From Enterobacter chengduensis (GTDB taxonomy: Bacteria; Pseudomonadota; Gammaproteobacteria; Enterobacterales; Enterobacteriaceae), in NCBI RefSeq assembly GCF_001984825.2, contig NZ_CP043318.1:3348001-3412000 (forward strand): DNA of 64,000 bases, written 5' to 3'. The stretch's first letter is position 1. Each line of letters begins with the position of its first letter. Of this stretch, positions 56,966 through 64,000 are shown piece by piece. The notes below the pieces were generated by a model. It was not told where the DNA came from and made no database searches. It worked only from the letters and a program-made list of their open reading frames with translations. Made by a program: the position numbers and the translations under genes.

Positions 56966-58104
56966 CACTGCGGCCACGATCTGATGTAGCGAACGGTTTC
57001 GGTCAGGTCATGGACGCCGCTAATGGTCGGCACCAGCTGGGTAATCACGCGATTCCAGCGCGATAACGGGGCGGTGGTAACGTAGACAATGTCATACGGT
57101 TCCAGCTGGAATTCCGTACCCAGCACCATGGCTGAAGCATCTTCCGCATTCAGTTGATAGATGTTGGCAATTTTGTCCGTGTCGCCTTTTTTAGATACCT
57201 GCCGAATAACAAAAATGCCGGTTGCATCGGCCATATTTTGGTTAAGCCCCCCGGCATTCCCCAGCGCTTCAGCCAGCGTCATGCCGCTGCGATCCATCTT
57301 AAGCGTGCTCTGCTTAACCACCTCGCCCATGACGAACACTTTCAGCGCGTCGTTACGAGGAATAAACAGGATATCGCCCGGATAAAGCAGCTTATTTTGA
57401 GTCAAATCGCCATGCTGCATCAGCGCATAGAGCGAAAGGCGTGAATCACGACCATCATGCGTCAGCACGACGTTACGCCAGTCGGCATCCGCAGAAAGAC
57501 CGCCAGCGGCGTTGACCGCATCCATTACCGTCAGCGGAATATTGGTTATCGGCTGTTGGCCCGATTTTTCGACCTCGCCGGTGACGTAGGCTTTTTGGGA
57601 ACGGAAGGCGGCAATACTGACGTCCACCTGCGGGCTCTCAATGACTTTATCCAGTCGAGCTGTAATCTCTTCACGTACCTGTGAAACCGTTTTTCCCGCC
57701 ACCCGGAGCTTACCGATGTAGGGATAAAAGAGCGTACCGTCGGCGTTGACCCAGTTACCGGCATCGCTCGCGCTACGATATTGTCCTGCGGGCGTTGTTA
57801 ATTCAGGGTGATCCCAGACGGTGACCGTCAGGATGTCGCCCGTGCCAATTCGGTATTCCCAGTTTTTGATCTGCTCATCCAGATTAGGATTTGCCTGAGA
57901 TTTCGCCACGTTCGGACGCAGCTTTTCAATTAATCCCGGCGTCAGTGGGAAAATTTCCACGCGCTTATCAAGCTGATAATTCTCTTCTTCAGTCGAAATG
58001 ACTTTTTTCCCGGATACGCTCAAGTTTTGGCCGGGGGAAAATACACATCCTGTTAACTGACTAACAGTCAGAAATAACAGCGAAAATAAAGTTATACTTT
58101 TCAT
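56965..58104 (-). CDS. gfcE: Outer-membrane polysaccharide export lipoprotein, GfcE type
   Basis: A Wza paralogue of 379 residues with lipobox QLTGC (lipidated Cys20) and the export domain [24 protein letters not shown] repeats and a C-terminal barrel helix ending YIRSWPQ. It heads gfcE-etp-etk, which in E. coli forms the end of the seven-gene gfc group 4 capsule operon; here gfcABCD are absent upstream. About 480 bases of AT-rich DNA precede it. The substrate of this second export apparatus is unknown. Confidence 0.88.
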   Translation of the reverse strand: MKSITLFSLLFLTVSQLTGCVFSPGQNLSVSGKKVISTEEENYQLDKRVEIFPLTPGLIEKLRPNVAKSQANPNLDEQIKNWEYRIGTGDILTVTVWDHPELTTPAGQYRSASDAGNWVNADGTLFYPYIGKLRVAGKTVSQVREEITARLDKVIESPQVDVSIAAFRSQKAYVTGEVEKSGQQPITNIPLTVMDAVNAAGGLSADADWRNVVLTHDGRDSRLSLYALMQHGDLTQNKLLYPGDILFIPRNDALKVFVMGEVVKQSTLKMDRSGMTLAEALGNAGGLNQNMADATGIFVIRQVSKKGDTDKIANIYQLNAEDASAMVLGTEFQLEPYDIVYVTTAPLSRWNRVITQLVPTISGVHDLTETVRYIRSWPQ

Positions 58105-58587
58105 TTATATGAATGTTTCTTTTTAATGTTGCGTTAATCGTCAAGCCTGCAAAGCTGACTATGCTAAGATCATGAAATTTAATTAATTATTATTCTGACA
58201 TACGGAACTAAGGCATTGCGAAACGTGACCAGACCGCTCTCGAAACAAAGGCAAAACACACCTTTGCGCTAAAAAAGAAGCCGGGGCACTTCACCCGAAG
58301 ATAATCTTAAATCTTCTTCTGTGGGAAAGCATTCGCATAGCTGTCCAATTTTGATATGGAAAGTTATTTTCAGAATTGATTAATGAAATAATAATTATTA
58401 AAAATATAAAGCGCGAAAAATATTCACAGCAATGATAGATATCACCCCATTCGACTACACAAAACCGTCCAGTTTTGTTACATTTTTTTTCAAACATACC
58501 CTGCGTTGATACTTAAAATGGACTGTCTGCTCCGCTTTGCACGACCCGTAGACGAAAAGTATCCGTAACGATATCACTGGAGAAAAA
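58105..58587. other. Divergent intergenic region gfcE-rcnB
   Basis: About 480 AT-rich bases that should contain the promoters of the minus-strand gfcE-etp-etk operon and plus-strand rcnB-like gene. No JUMPstart like the one before wza was found. No gene was found; a long poly-T/A stretch lies near 58480-58490. Confidence 0.6.
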
Positions 58588-58920
58588 ATGGCTAAGCGTA
58601 AATTGCTGCTTCTGGGTGTATTACTGTCTCTGGCGGGATCCGCATTCGCTGCCCCGCAAACGGCCACTGCGCCATCCGGCATCAAGGCCTATGAAGAACA
58701 AGAGTTCATCGCTGACTTCACGAAATTCAAGATTGGCGACACGGCGCCGGCGCAGTATCAAACGCCGGAATACACCATCAAACAGTACCAGCTGCGTAAC
58801 CTGCCGGCTCCGGATGCCGGAACCCACTGGACCTACATGGGTGAAAACTACGTTCTGATTGGCGATGCAGATGGCAAAATCTACAAAGCCTACAATGGAG
58901 ATATTTTCTATCACCGCTAA
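58588..58920 (+). CDS. rcnB: RcnB-family periplasmic protein
   Basis: A 110-residue secreted protein with a Sec signal peptide (MAKRKLLLLGVLLSLAGSAF, cut after AFA). The mature part carries the RcnB signature (QLRNLPAPDAGTHWTYMGEN and KIYKAYNGDIFYHR at the end) and aligns along its whole length with E. coli RcnB (112 residues), which modulates nickel and cobalt efflux together with RcnA. Neither rcnA nor rcnR is in this window, although in E. coli the trio is next to thiM. The downstream GNAT gene overlaps its end by 26 bases. Confidence 0.85.
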   Translation: MAKRKLLLLGVLLSLAGSAFAAPQTATAPSGIKAYEEQEFIADFTKFKIGDTAPAQYQTPEYTIKQYQLRNLPAPDAGTHWTYMGENYVLIGDADGKIYKAYNGDIFYHR

Positions 58921-59350
58921 CGCAATTTTGATCCGCCCCTGGCAGGAAAGTGACCGCCCTTTCCTGCGCACGCTCTACCTCCACGCCCGGCGTAAAGCCT
59001 GGCCGTGGCTGGACGGCTCAGACTGGCAGCTTGAAGATTTTGACGCGGCAACCCGTGACGAAGTGATTTGGGTTGCTGTTCAAAACGGCCATCGCCTGGG
59101 TTTTGCCTCCGTCTGGACGAACGATAATTTCCTGCACAACCTCTTTGTGGACCCGCAGTATCAAGGACTCGGGGTCGGGCAGTTGCTTCTCGAGCAGGTT
59201 CAGAAGAGGTTTACCAGTACGGGTTCGCTGAAGTGTCTGGTGAAGAATGCGCGGGCTGTTGCGTTTTACCAGCGTCACGGCTGGCACATTGAGGCGACGG
59301 GTGATTCGCCGGACGGAGAGTATTATCTGATGCATTATCGGCTTGGGTAA
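58895..59350 (+). CDS. GNAT-family N-acetyltransferase
   Basis: A 151-residue acetyltransferase starting MEIFSITANAILIRPWQESD; the ATG lies inside the end of the rcnB frame, so the two are translationally coupled. The acetyl-CoA-binding motif A is clear (LHNLFVDPQYQGLGVGQLLL, with QGLGVG near residue 93), and motif B (CLVKNARAVAFYQRHGW) follows. The substrate is unknown. An upstream ATG at 58859 would lengthen the overlap and adds no conserved sequence. Confidence 0.85.
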   Translation: MEIFSITANAILIRPWQESDRPFLRTLYLHARRKAWPWLDGSDWQLEDFDAATRDEVIWVAVQNGHRLGFASVWTNDNFLHNLFVDPQYQGLGVGQLLLEQVQKRFTSTGSLKCLVKNARAVAFYQRHGWHIEATGDSPDGEYYLMHYRLG

Positions 59351-59356
59351 AGTCAG

Positions 59357-59426
59357 TTGGCGCTTCGCTTACCTGACCTACAACACCGTATTTTATAGGC
59401 CGGGTAAGGCGAAGCCGCCACCCGGC
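59357..59426. repeat. REP pair between the GNAT gene and mrp
   Basis: A diverged unit (GGCGCTTCGCTTACCTGACC) faces a well-conserved REP unit (TAGGCCGGGTAAGGCGAAGC then CGCCACCCGGC) at 59395-59426, forming a BIME between convergent genes. Confidence 0.85.
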
Positions 59427-59443
59427 ACTCAAACTCAGAGGAA

Positions 59444-60553
59444 TTACACCGCGCGGAAGGCGATTTCACCCGGGATGACTTCGCCCTGCCAGTAAAGCTG
59501 CGCCGCAACGCGTCCCGCCAGCTGGCGATACATCTCTGCAAATTCGCTGTCCGGACGGCTAACGACCGTCGGCTTTCCGCTGTCGAGATCTTCACGCAGG
59601 GTAATGTGCAGCGGCATCTGTCCCAGCAGCTGGGTATGATACTTCGCGGCCAGTTTTTCTGCGCCACCCGTACCAAAGATAGGTTCGTGGTGCCCGCAGT
59701 TGCTGCAGATGTGCATGCTCATGTTCTCAACGATACCGAGCACCGGCACTTCCACCTTCTCGAACATCACGATGCCTTTTTTGGCGTCGATCAGCGCGAT
59801 ATCCTGCGGCGTGGTCACGACAACCGCCCCCGTAACCGGAATGTTCTGCGCCAGCGTGAGCTGAATGTCACCGGTTCCCGGCGGCATGTCCAGCACCAGA
59901 TAATCCAGATCCGGCCACATCGTCTCCTGCAGCATCTGCAGCAGGGCTTTGCTGGCCATCGGGCCGCGCCAGACCATGGCGTTATCGTCGGTCACCAGGT
60001 AACCGATGGAGTTGGTCGCCAGACCGTGCGCCATGATGGGCGCCATGTGGGTGCCGTCCGGTGAAGTTGGACGCTGGTTTTCCGCGCCCAGCATGTTTGG
60101 AATAGACGGACCGTAGATGTCGGCATCCAGAATACCGACCTTGGCCCCTTCCGCTGCCAGCGCCAGCGCCAGGTTTACGGCGGTAGAGGATTTCCCCACC
60201 CCGCCCTTGCCCGAGCTAACGGCAATGATGTTTTTCACGCCGTTCACGCCGGGCTGGTTCTTCACGCGTTTCAGCGTGGCAATACTGTGGCTCAGCTTCC
60301 AGTCGATTGCCTTCGCGCCGGTAATGCGCAGCAGCTCAGAGCTGGTCTGCTCTTTTAGCGCATCGAAGGCGCTGCTCCAGACAAACGGCATCTGCAGCTC
60401 AACGTGCAGCGTCTCGTCGAGCCAGGCAACGTGGTGTAACGCTTTCAGCGTCGTAAGATTGTGCTTCAGGGTTGGATGCTGAAAGTTAGCCAGCGTCCCG
60501 GCGACCATTGCTCGTAAGGCTTCCGGTGATTTGGCCTGGGATTGAGAACTCAT
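59444..60553 (-). CDS. mrp: Iron-sulfur cluster carrier ATPase Mrp (ApbC)
   Basis: A P-loop NTPase that binds and transfers [4Fe-4S] clusters to apoproteins. The 369-residue product equals E. coli Mrp. An N-terminal MIP18-like domain (about 1-95) precedes the deviant Walker A IAVSSGKGGVGKSSTAVNLA near residue 112, switch I and II regions (LDYLVLDMPPGTGD near 205) and the cluster-binding CSNC in MHICSNCGHHEP near 283. It is divergent from metG, with 137 bases between starts, exactly as in E. coli. Confidence 0.97.
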   Translation of the reverse strand: MSSQSQAKSPEALRAMVAGTLANFQHPTLKHNLTTLKALHHVAWLDETLHVELQMPFVWSSAFDALKEQTSSELLRITGAKAIDWKLSHSIATLKRVKNQPGVNGVKNIIAVSSGKGGVGKSSTAVNLALALAAEGAKVGILDADIYGPSIPNMLGAENQRPTSPDGTHMAPIMAHGLATNSIGYLVTDDNAMVWRGPMASKALLQMLQETMWPDLDYLVLDMPPGTGDIQLTLAQNIPVTGAVVVTTPQDIALIDAKKGIVMFEKVEVPVLGIVENMSMHICSNCGHHEPIFGTGGAEKLAAKYHTQLLGQMPLHITLREDLDSGKPTVVSRPDSEFAEMYRQLAGRVAAQLYWQGEVIPGEIAFRAV

Positions 60554-60690
60554 CCCGACTCCTTTGTTCTTGTGAATAAGACCTTAGATGAACAAGTTTA
60601 CCTGAAAGGCCGTGCTTTGTGCTTACTTAATAATGCCCCTTTTGGTAATATCAAAAACCCTTTTCACAGTTAAAAGAAGTAATGCCTACT

Positions 60691-62724
60691 ATGACTCAAG
60701 TCGCGAAGAAAATTCTGGTAACGTGCGCGCTGCCGTACGCCAACGGCTCAATCCACCTCGGCCACATGCTGGAGCATATCCAGGCTGATGTCTGGGTCCG
60801 TTACCAGCGAATGCGCGGCCACGAGGTAAACTTCATCTGTGCGGACGATGCTCACGGCACGCCGATCATGCTGAAAGCGCAGCAGCTGGGGATTTCCCCG
60901 GAGCAGATGATTGCCGAAATGAGTCAGGAGCATCAGACCGATTTTGCTGGCTTTGACATCAGCTATGACAACTATCACTCCACCCATAGCGACGAGAACC
61001 GCGAGCTGTCAACGCTTATCTACACGCGTCTGAAAGAGAACGGCTTTATTAAAAACCGCACCATCTCTCAGCTGTACGATCCGGAAAAAGGCATGTTCCT
61101 GCCGGACCGTTTCGTCAAAGGCACCTGTCCGAAATGTAAATCCCCGGACCAGTACGGCGATAACTGCGAAGTGTGCGGCGCGACCTACAGCCCGACCGAG
61201 CTTATCGAACCGAAATCCGTGGTGTCCGGTGCCACCCCTGTGATGCGTGATTCCGAGCACTTCTTCTTCGACCTGCCGTCCTTCAGCGAAATGCTGCAGG
61301 CGTGGACCCGCAGCGGCGCGCTGCAGGAGCAGGTAGCAAACAAAATGCAGGAGTGGTTCGAATCCGGCCTGCAGCAGTGGGATATCTCCCGCGATGCGCC
61401 GTACTTCGGCTTCGAAATCCCGAACGCGCCGGGCAAATATTTCTACGTCTGGCTGGACGCGCCAATCGGCTACATGGGCTCCTTCAAGAACCTGTGCGAC
61501 AAGCGTGGCGACACCGTCAGCTTCGACGAATACTGGAAGAAAGATTCCACCGCCGAGCTGTATCACTTCATCGGTAAAGACATCGTCTACTTCCACAGCC
61601 TGTTCTGGCCGGCGATGCTGGAAGGAAGCAGCTTCCGCAAGCCAACCAACCTGTTCGTGCACGGCTACGTGACGGTGAACGGCGCGAAGATGTCCAAGTC
61701 CCGCGGAACGTTCATCAAGGCCAGCACCTGGCTGAACCACTTCGACGCGGGCAGCCTGCGCTACTACTACACCGCGAAGCTCTCTTCCCGCATCGACGAT
61801 ATCGACCTGAACCTCGAAGATTTCGTGCAGCGCGTGAACGCGGACATCGTCAACAAGGTCGTCAACCTGGCGTCCCGTAACGCGGGCTTTATCGCCAAGC
61901 GTTTTGACGGCGTGCTTTCTGCCGAACTGGCCGATCCTGAGCTGTATAAAACCTTCACCGACGCCGCCGCTGCGGTTGGCGAAGCCTGGGAAAGCCGTGA
62001 ATTCGGTAAAGCGATTCGTGAAATCATGGCGCTGGCCGACGTGGCCAACCGCTATGTGGACGAGCAGGCACCGTGGGTGGTGGCAAAACAGGAAGGCCGC
62101 GACGCCGACCTGCAGGCGATCTGCACCATGGGTCTGAACATGTTCCGCGTGCTGATGACCTGGCTGAAGCCGGTACTGCCGCAGCTGGCAGCCCGTACTG
62201 AAGCGTTCCTGAACACCGAGCTGACCTGGGATGCTATCCAGCAGCCGCTGCTCGGCCACAAGGTGAACACCTTTAAGGCGCTGTACAACCGCATCGAGAT
62301 GAAGCAGGTTGAAGCCCTGGTAGAAGCGTCGAAAGAAGAGGTGAAGGCCGCTGCGGCACCGGTGAGCGGCCCGCTGGCGGACGACCCGATTCAGGAAACC
62401 ATCACCTTTGATGATTTTGCCAAAGTCGACCTGCGCGTGGCGCTGATCGAAAACGCGGAATTCGTGGAGGGCTCCGACAAGCTGCTGCGCCTGACGCTGG
62501 ATCTGGGCGGCGAGAAGCGTAACGTCTTCTCCGGCATCCGTTCAGCCTACCCGGACCCGCAGGTGCTGATTGGTCGTCAGACCGTGATGGTGGCGAACCT
62601 GGCGCCGCGCAAAATGCGCTTCGGCATCTCTGAGGGGATGGTGATGGCCGCAGGCCCTGGTGGGAAGGACATCTTCCTGTTAAGCCCTGACGAAGGCGCG
62701 AAGCCGGGTCAGCAGGTGAAATAA
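60691..62724 (+). CDS. metG: Methionyl-tRNA synthetase
   Basis: Charges tRNA(Met) and initiator tRNA with methionine. The 677-residue protein starting [12 protein letters not shown] equals the E. coli enzyme; an ATG three codons upstream (MPTMTQ) is not used by the family. HIGH-like motif [15 protein letters not shown] at residues 13-27, a zinc knuckle [17 protein letters not shown] near 145, KMSKS in [13 protein letters not shown] near 333, and a C-terminal tRNA-binding dimerisation domain (about 575-677) are all present. It ends in a strong terminator. Confidence 0.98.
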   Translation: MTQVAKKILVTCALPYANGSIHLGHMLEHIQADVWVRYQRMRGHEVNFICADDAHGTPIMLKAQQLGISPEQMIAEMSQEHQTDFAGFDISYDNYHSTHSDENRELSTLIYTRLKENGFIKNRTISQLYDPEKGMFLPDRFVKGTCPKCKSPDQYGDNCEVCGATYSPTELIEPKSVVSGATPVMRDSEHFFFDLPSFSEMLQAWTRSGALQEQVANKMQEWFESGLQQWDISRDAPYFGFEIPNAPGKYFYVWLDAPIGYMGSFKNLCDKRGDTVSFDEYWKKDSTAELYHFIGKDIVYFHSLFWPAMLEGSSFRKPTNLFVHGYVTVNGAKMSKSRGTFIKASTWLNHFDAGSLRYYYTAKLSSRIDDIDLNLEDFVQRVNADIVNKVVNLASRNAGFIAKRFDGVLSAELADPELYKTFTDAAAAVGEAWESREFGKAIREIMALADVANRYVDEQAPWVVAKQEGRDADLQAICTMGLNMFRVLMTWLKPVLPQLAARTEAFLNTELTWDAIQQPLLGHKVNTFKALYNRIEMKQVEALVEASKEEVKAAAAPVSGPLADDPIQETITFDDFAKVDLRVALIENAEFVEGSDKLLRLTLDLGGEKRNVFSGIRSAYPDPQVLIGRQTVMVANLAPRKMRFGISEGMVMAAGPGGKDIFLLSPDEGAKPGQQVK

Positions 62725-62726
62725 CG

Positions 62727-62756
62727 AAAAAGCCGGAGATAATCTCCGGCTTTTTT
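62727..62756 (+). terminator. metG terminator
   Basis: AGCCGGAGA / TCTCCGGCT stem with a TAA loop and a T-run, starting six bases after the metG stop; a REP-type palindrome follows directly. Confidence 0.95.
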
Positions 62757-62759
62757 GTG

Positions 62760-62799
62760 CTCCCTCTCCCTGTGGGAGAGGGTCGGGATGAGGGCATCA
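62760..62799. repeat. REP-type palindrome after the metG terminator
   Basis: CTCCCTCTCCCTGTGGGAGA then GGGTCGGGATGAGGGC, the same family as at 710-808, 6897-6930 and 16167-16200, again placed immediately after a terminator T-run. Confidence 0.8.
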
Positions 62800-62818
62800 G
62801 GCCGCACCCATGCCGTCT

Positions 62819-63289
62819 TTACGCTTTAGGGTGATGCACCCGGTGGGTCAGCCCGCGCAGGAAATTACGCAGAAACTGGTCGCCGCACTCGCGGTAGTTT
62901 TTATGGTCCGCCGCGCGCATCATGGCGGTCACTTCCGGCACGGATACGCGGAATTTTTGCTCCGTCATGATCGCCACGATATCGTCCGTTTTCAGCGAGA
63001 ACGCGATGCGCAGCTTTTTCAGCACCGTGTTGTTATTCACGCGACGCTCCAGCGCCAGCTCTGGCGCGGCCGGATCTTTGCCGCGCTTATCGTAAATCAG
63101 GCCGTTCAGAAACCCCGACAGAATGATGTCCGGGCAGCGGACAAAGCCCTCTTCGTCTTCTTTGGTCATCCACGTGTCAAAACTCGCAGACGTGGATTCC
63201 ATGTCGGAGAGCGCAAGAATGCGCACCATGTCGTTATTGTTCGCTTTCAGGGTGTAGCGCAGGCTACGAAGAATATCGTTACTTAGCAT
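62819..63289 (-). CDS. yehS: DUF1456-family protein YehS
   Basis: A 156-residue cytoplasmic protein starting MLSNDILRSLRYTLKANNND, equal in length to E. coli YehS. It contains two DUF1456 repeats (about 1-70 and 85-150), the second with SLKTDDIVAIMTEQKFRVS. The function is unknown. The upstream in-frame ATG at 63346 would reach into btsR and is rejected. It is just downstream of btsR on the same strand, with a 46-base gap. Confidence 0.93.
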   Translation of the reverse strand: MLSNDILRSLRYTLKANNNDMVRILALSDMESTSASFDTWMTKEDEEGFVRCPDIILSGFLNGLIYDKRGKDPAAPELALERRVNNNTVLKKLRIAFSLKTDDIVAIMTEQKFRVSVPEVTAMMRAADHKNYRECGDQFLRNFLRGLTHRVHHPKA

Positions 63290-63335
63290 AGAGCCTTCGA
63301 ATGTCGATGATGCAATGGCGCGCAGTGTACCAGTT

Positions 63336-64000
63336 TTACAGGCCAATCGCCTCTTTCAAACTCTTCAGGTAGCGGCGGCTGACGGGGACCGTTTGCCCGG
63401 CACGCAGCACCAGCTCGGCCTGGCCGTTATCTTCCAGGCGGATCTCCTTCAGGTGGGCCATATTGACCAGGTACTGCCGGTGGCAGCGGATCAGCGGCGT
63501 GCGGCTCTCCAGCGTGCGCAGCGTCAGCTCGGTAAACCCTTCGTTCCCTTCCGCGCTGGTGACAAACACGCCGCTCAGTCGGCTGCTGACAAAGGCCACG
63601 TCATCCATCTGCAGAAGATAAATCCGGCTGTGCCCGGTGCAGGGGATAAACTTCAGCGGCAGCTGGTTTTCGGGCAGCAGCGTGACGTCCTGCACGGTGC
63701 GCTCCTGGCGTAAACGGGTGAGCGTTTTTTCCAGACGCTTCTCTTCAATCGGCTTGAGCAGATAGTCAAACGCGTGCTCCTCGAAGGCCTTAACGGCATA
63801 TTCATCGAACGCCGTCAGAAAGACGATGTAGGGGCGATGCGCCGGGTCGAGCATGCCGACCATCTCCAGCCCGCTGATGCGGGGCATTTGAATGTCGAGG
63901 AACAGCACGTCCGGGCGCAGCTTGTGCACCGCGCCGATGGCCTCAATGGCGTTCGCGCACTCCCCCACAATCTCAATATCCGGCTGCTCCTGCAGCAGAA
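63336..64000 (-). CDS. btsR: Response regulator BtsR (YehT), 5' end cut by window edge
   Basis: LytTR-family regulator of the BtsS/BtsR pyruvate-sensing system that activates the pyruvate transporter gene btsT in E. coli. The frame stays open at the window edge, where it reads [17 protein letters not shown], so about 20 N-terminal residues are missing against the 239-residue E. coli protein. The phospho-acceptor Asp is in [17 protein letters not shown] and the receiver Lys in [11 protein letters not shown]. The LytTR DNA-binding domain fills the C-terminal 105 residues ([31 protein letters not shown]). btsS should follow upstream, outside the window. Confidence 0.96.
   Translation of the reverse strand, partial: LLQEQPDIEIVGECANAIEAIGAVHKLRPDVLFLDIQMPRISGLEMVGMLDPAHRPYIVFLTAFDEYAVKAFEEHAFDYLLKPIEEKRLEKTLTRLRQERTVQDVTLLPENQLPLKFIPCTGHSRIYLLQMDDVAFVSSRLSGVFVTSAEGNEGFTELTLRTLESRTPLIRCHRQYLVNMAHLKEIRLEDNGQAELVLRAGQTVPVSRRYLKSLKEAIGL

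Overview
The window reads as a chromosomal segment of an Enterobacteriaceae member close to Enterobacter. Its backbone follows, gene for gene, the E. coli/Salmonella block that runs from the colanic acid operon to metG and btsR. Protein lengths match the E. coli orthologues almost exactly, and many intergenic gaps carry REP-type palindromes. Sucrose (csc) and diaminopropane (dat-ddc) genes and a second Wza/Wzb/Wzc-like set in the same interval are absent from K-12 here and fit Enterobacter. The species assignment is an inference from gene content and order.

Backbone. The minus strand at 1-4575 holds the start of the colanic acid operon (wza-wzb-wzc-wcaA, last gene cut by the window edge), with a JUMPstart/ops leader and a possible RcsAB box upstream. 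Next come yegH, asmA-dcd-udk, the diguanylate cyclase gene dgcE (yegE), alkA, the Hsp70-like yegD, and the tightly packed envelope-stress efflux operon mdtABCD-baeSR with a BaeR-box-like site. trhP (yegQ) is followed by the CRP-controlled small RNA CyaR. Then come yegS, fbaB, the yegTUV nucleoside-related operon with its GntR regulator yegW, and thiM-thiD behind a TPP riboswitch. The right end has mrp, metG, yehS and btsR (cut by the edge).

Accessory insertions. (1) 27434-28620: an AT-rich two-gene cassette of a RusA-like resolvase and a possible PD-(D/E)XK-type protein, between baeR and trhP. (2) 30567-32145: a glycine/alanine-rich hydrophobic protein followed by a four-helix membrane protein, resembling a toxin/immunity pair. 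(3) 40249-46575: an AT-rich island with an STM2901-like gene (frameshifted), a DUF1493-like gene and an orphan type VI secretion Hcp gene. The same island carries a proline-rich trimeric autotransporter adhesin gene cut by an IS3-family element with a 4-bp target duplication, a possible 32-residue membrane peptide and a lipoprotein. (4) 46576-50512: the sucrose genes cscA-cscB and divergent cscR with two operator-like palindromes, no cscK. (5) 50849-53707: dat-ddc for 1,3-diaminopropane. (6) 53744-58104: a lone ScsD-like thioredoxin and a gfcE-etp-etk triplet paralogous to wza-wzb-wzc, without gfcABCD. (7) 58588-59350: an RcnB-like periplasmic protein overlapping a GNAT acetyltransferase gene.

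How it fits together. Much of the window concerns the cell envelope and surface: two polysaccharide export/tyrosine-kinase systems, an adhesin, an Hcp tube protein, envelope stress sensing and efflux, and AsmA/YegS lipid functions. The accessory loci are wedged between conserved genes that keep their ancestral order, so this is a backbone with several variable insertion spots. No tRNA or rRNA gene, CRISPR array or complete prophage was seen.
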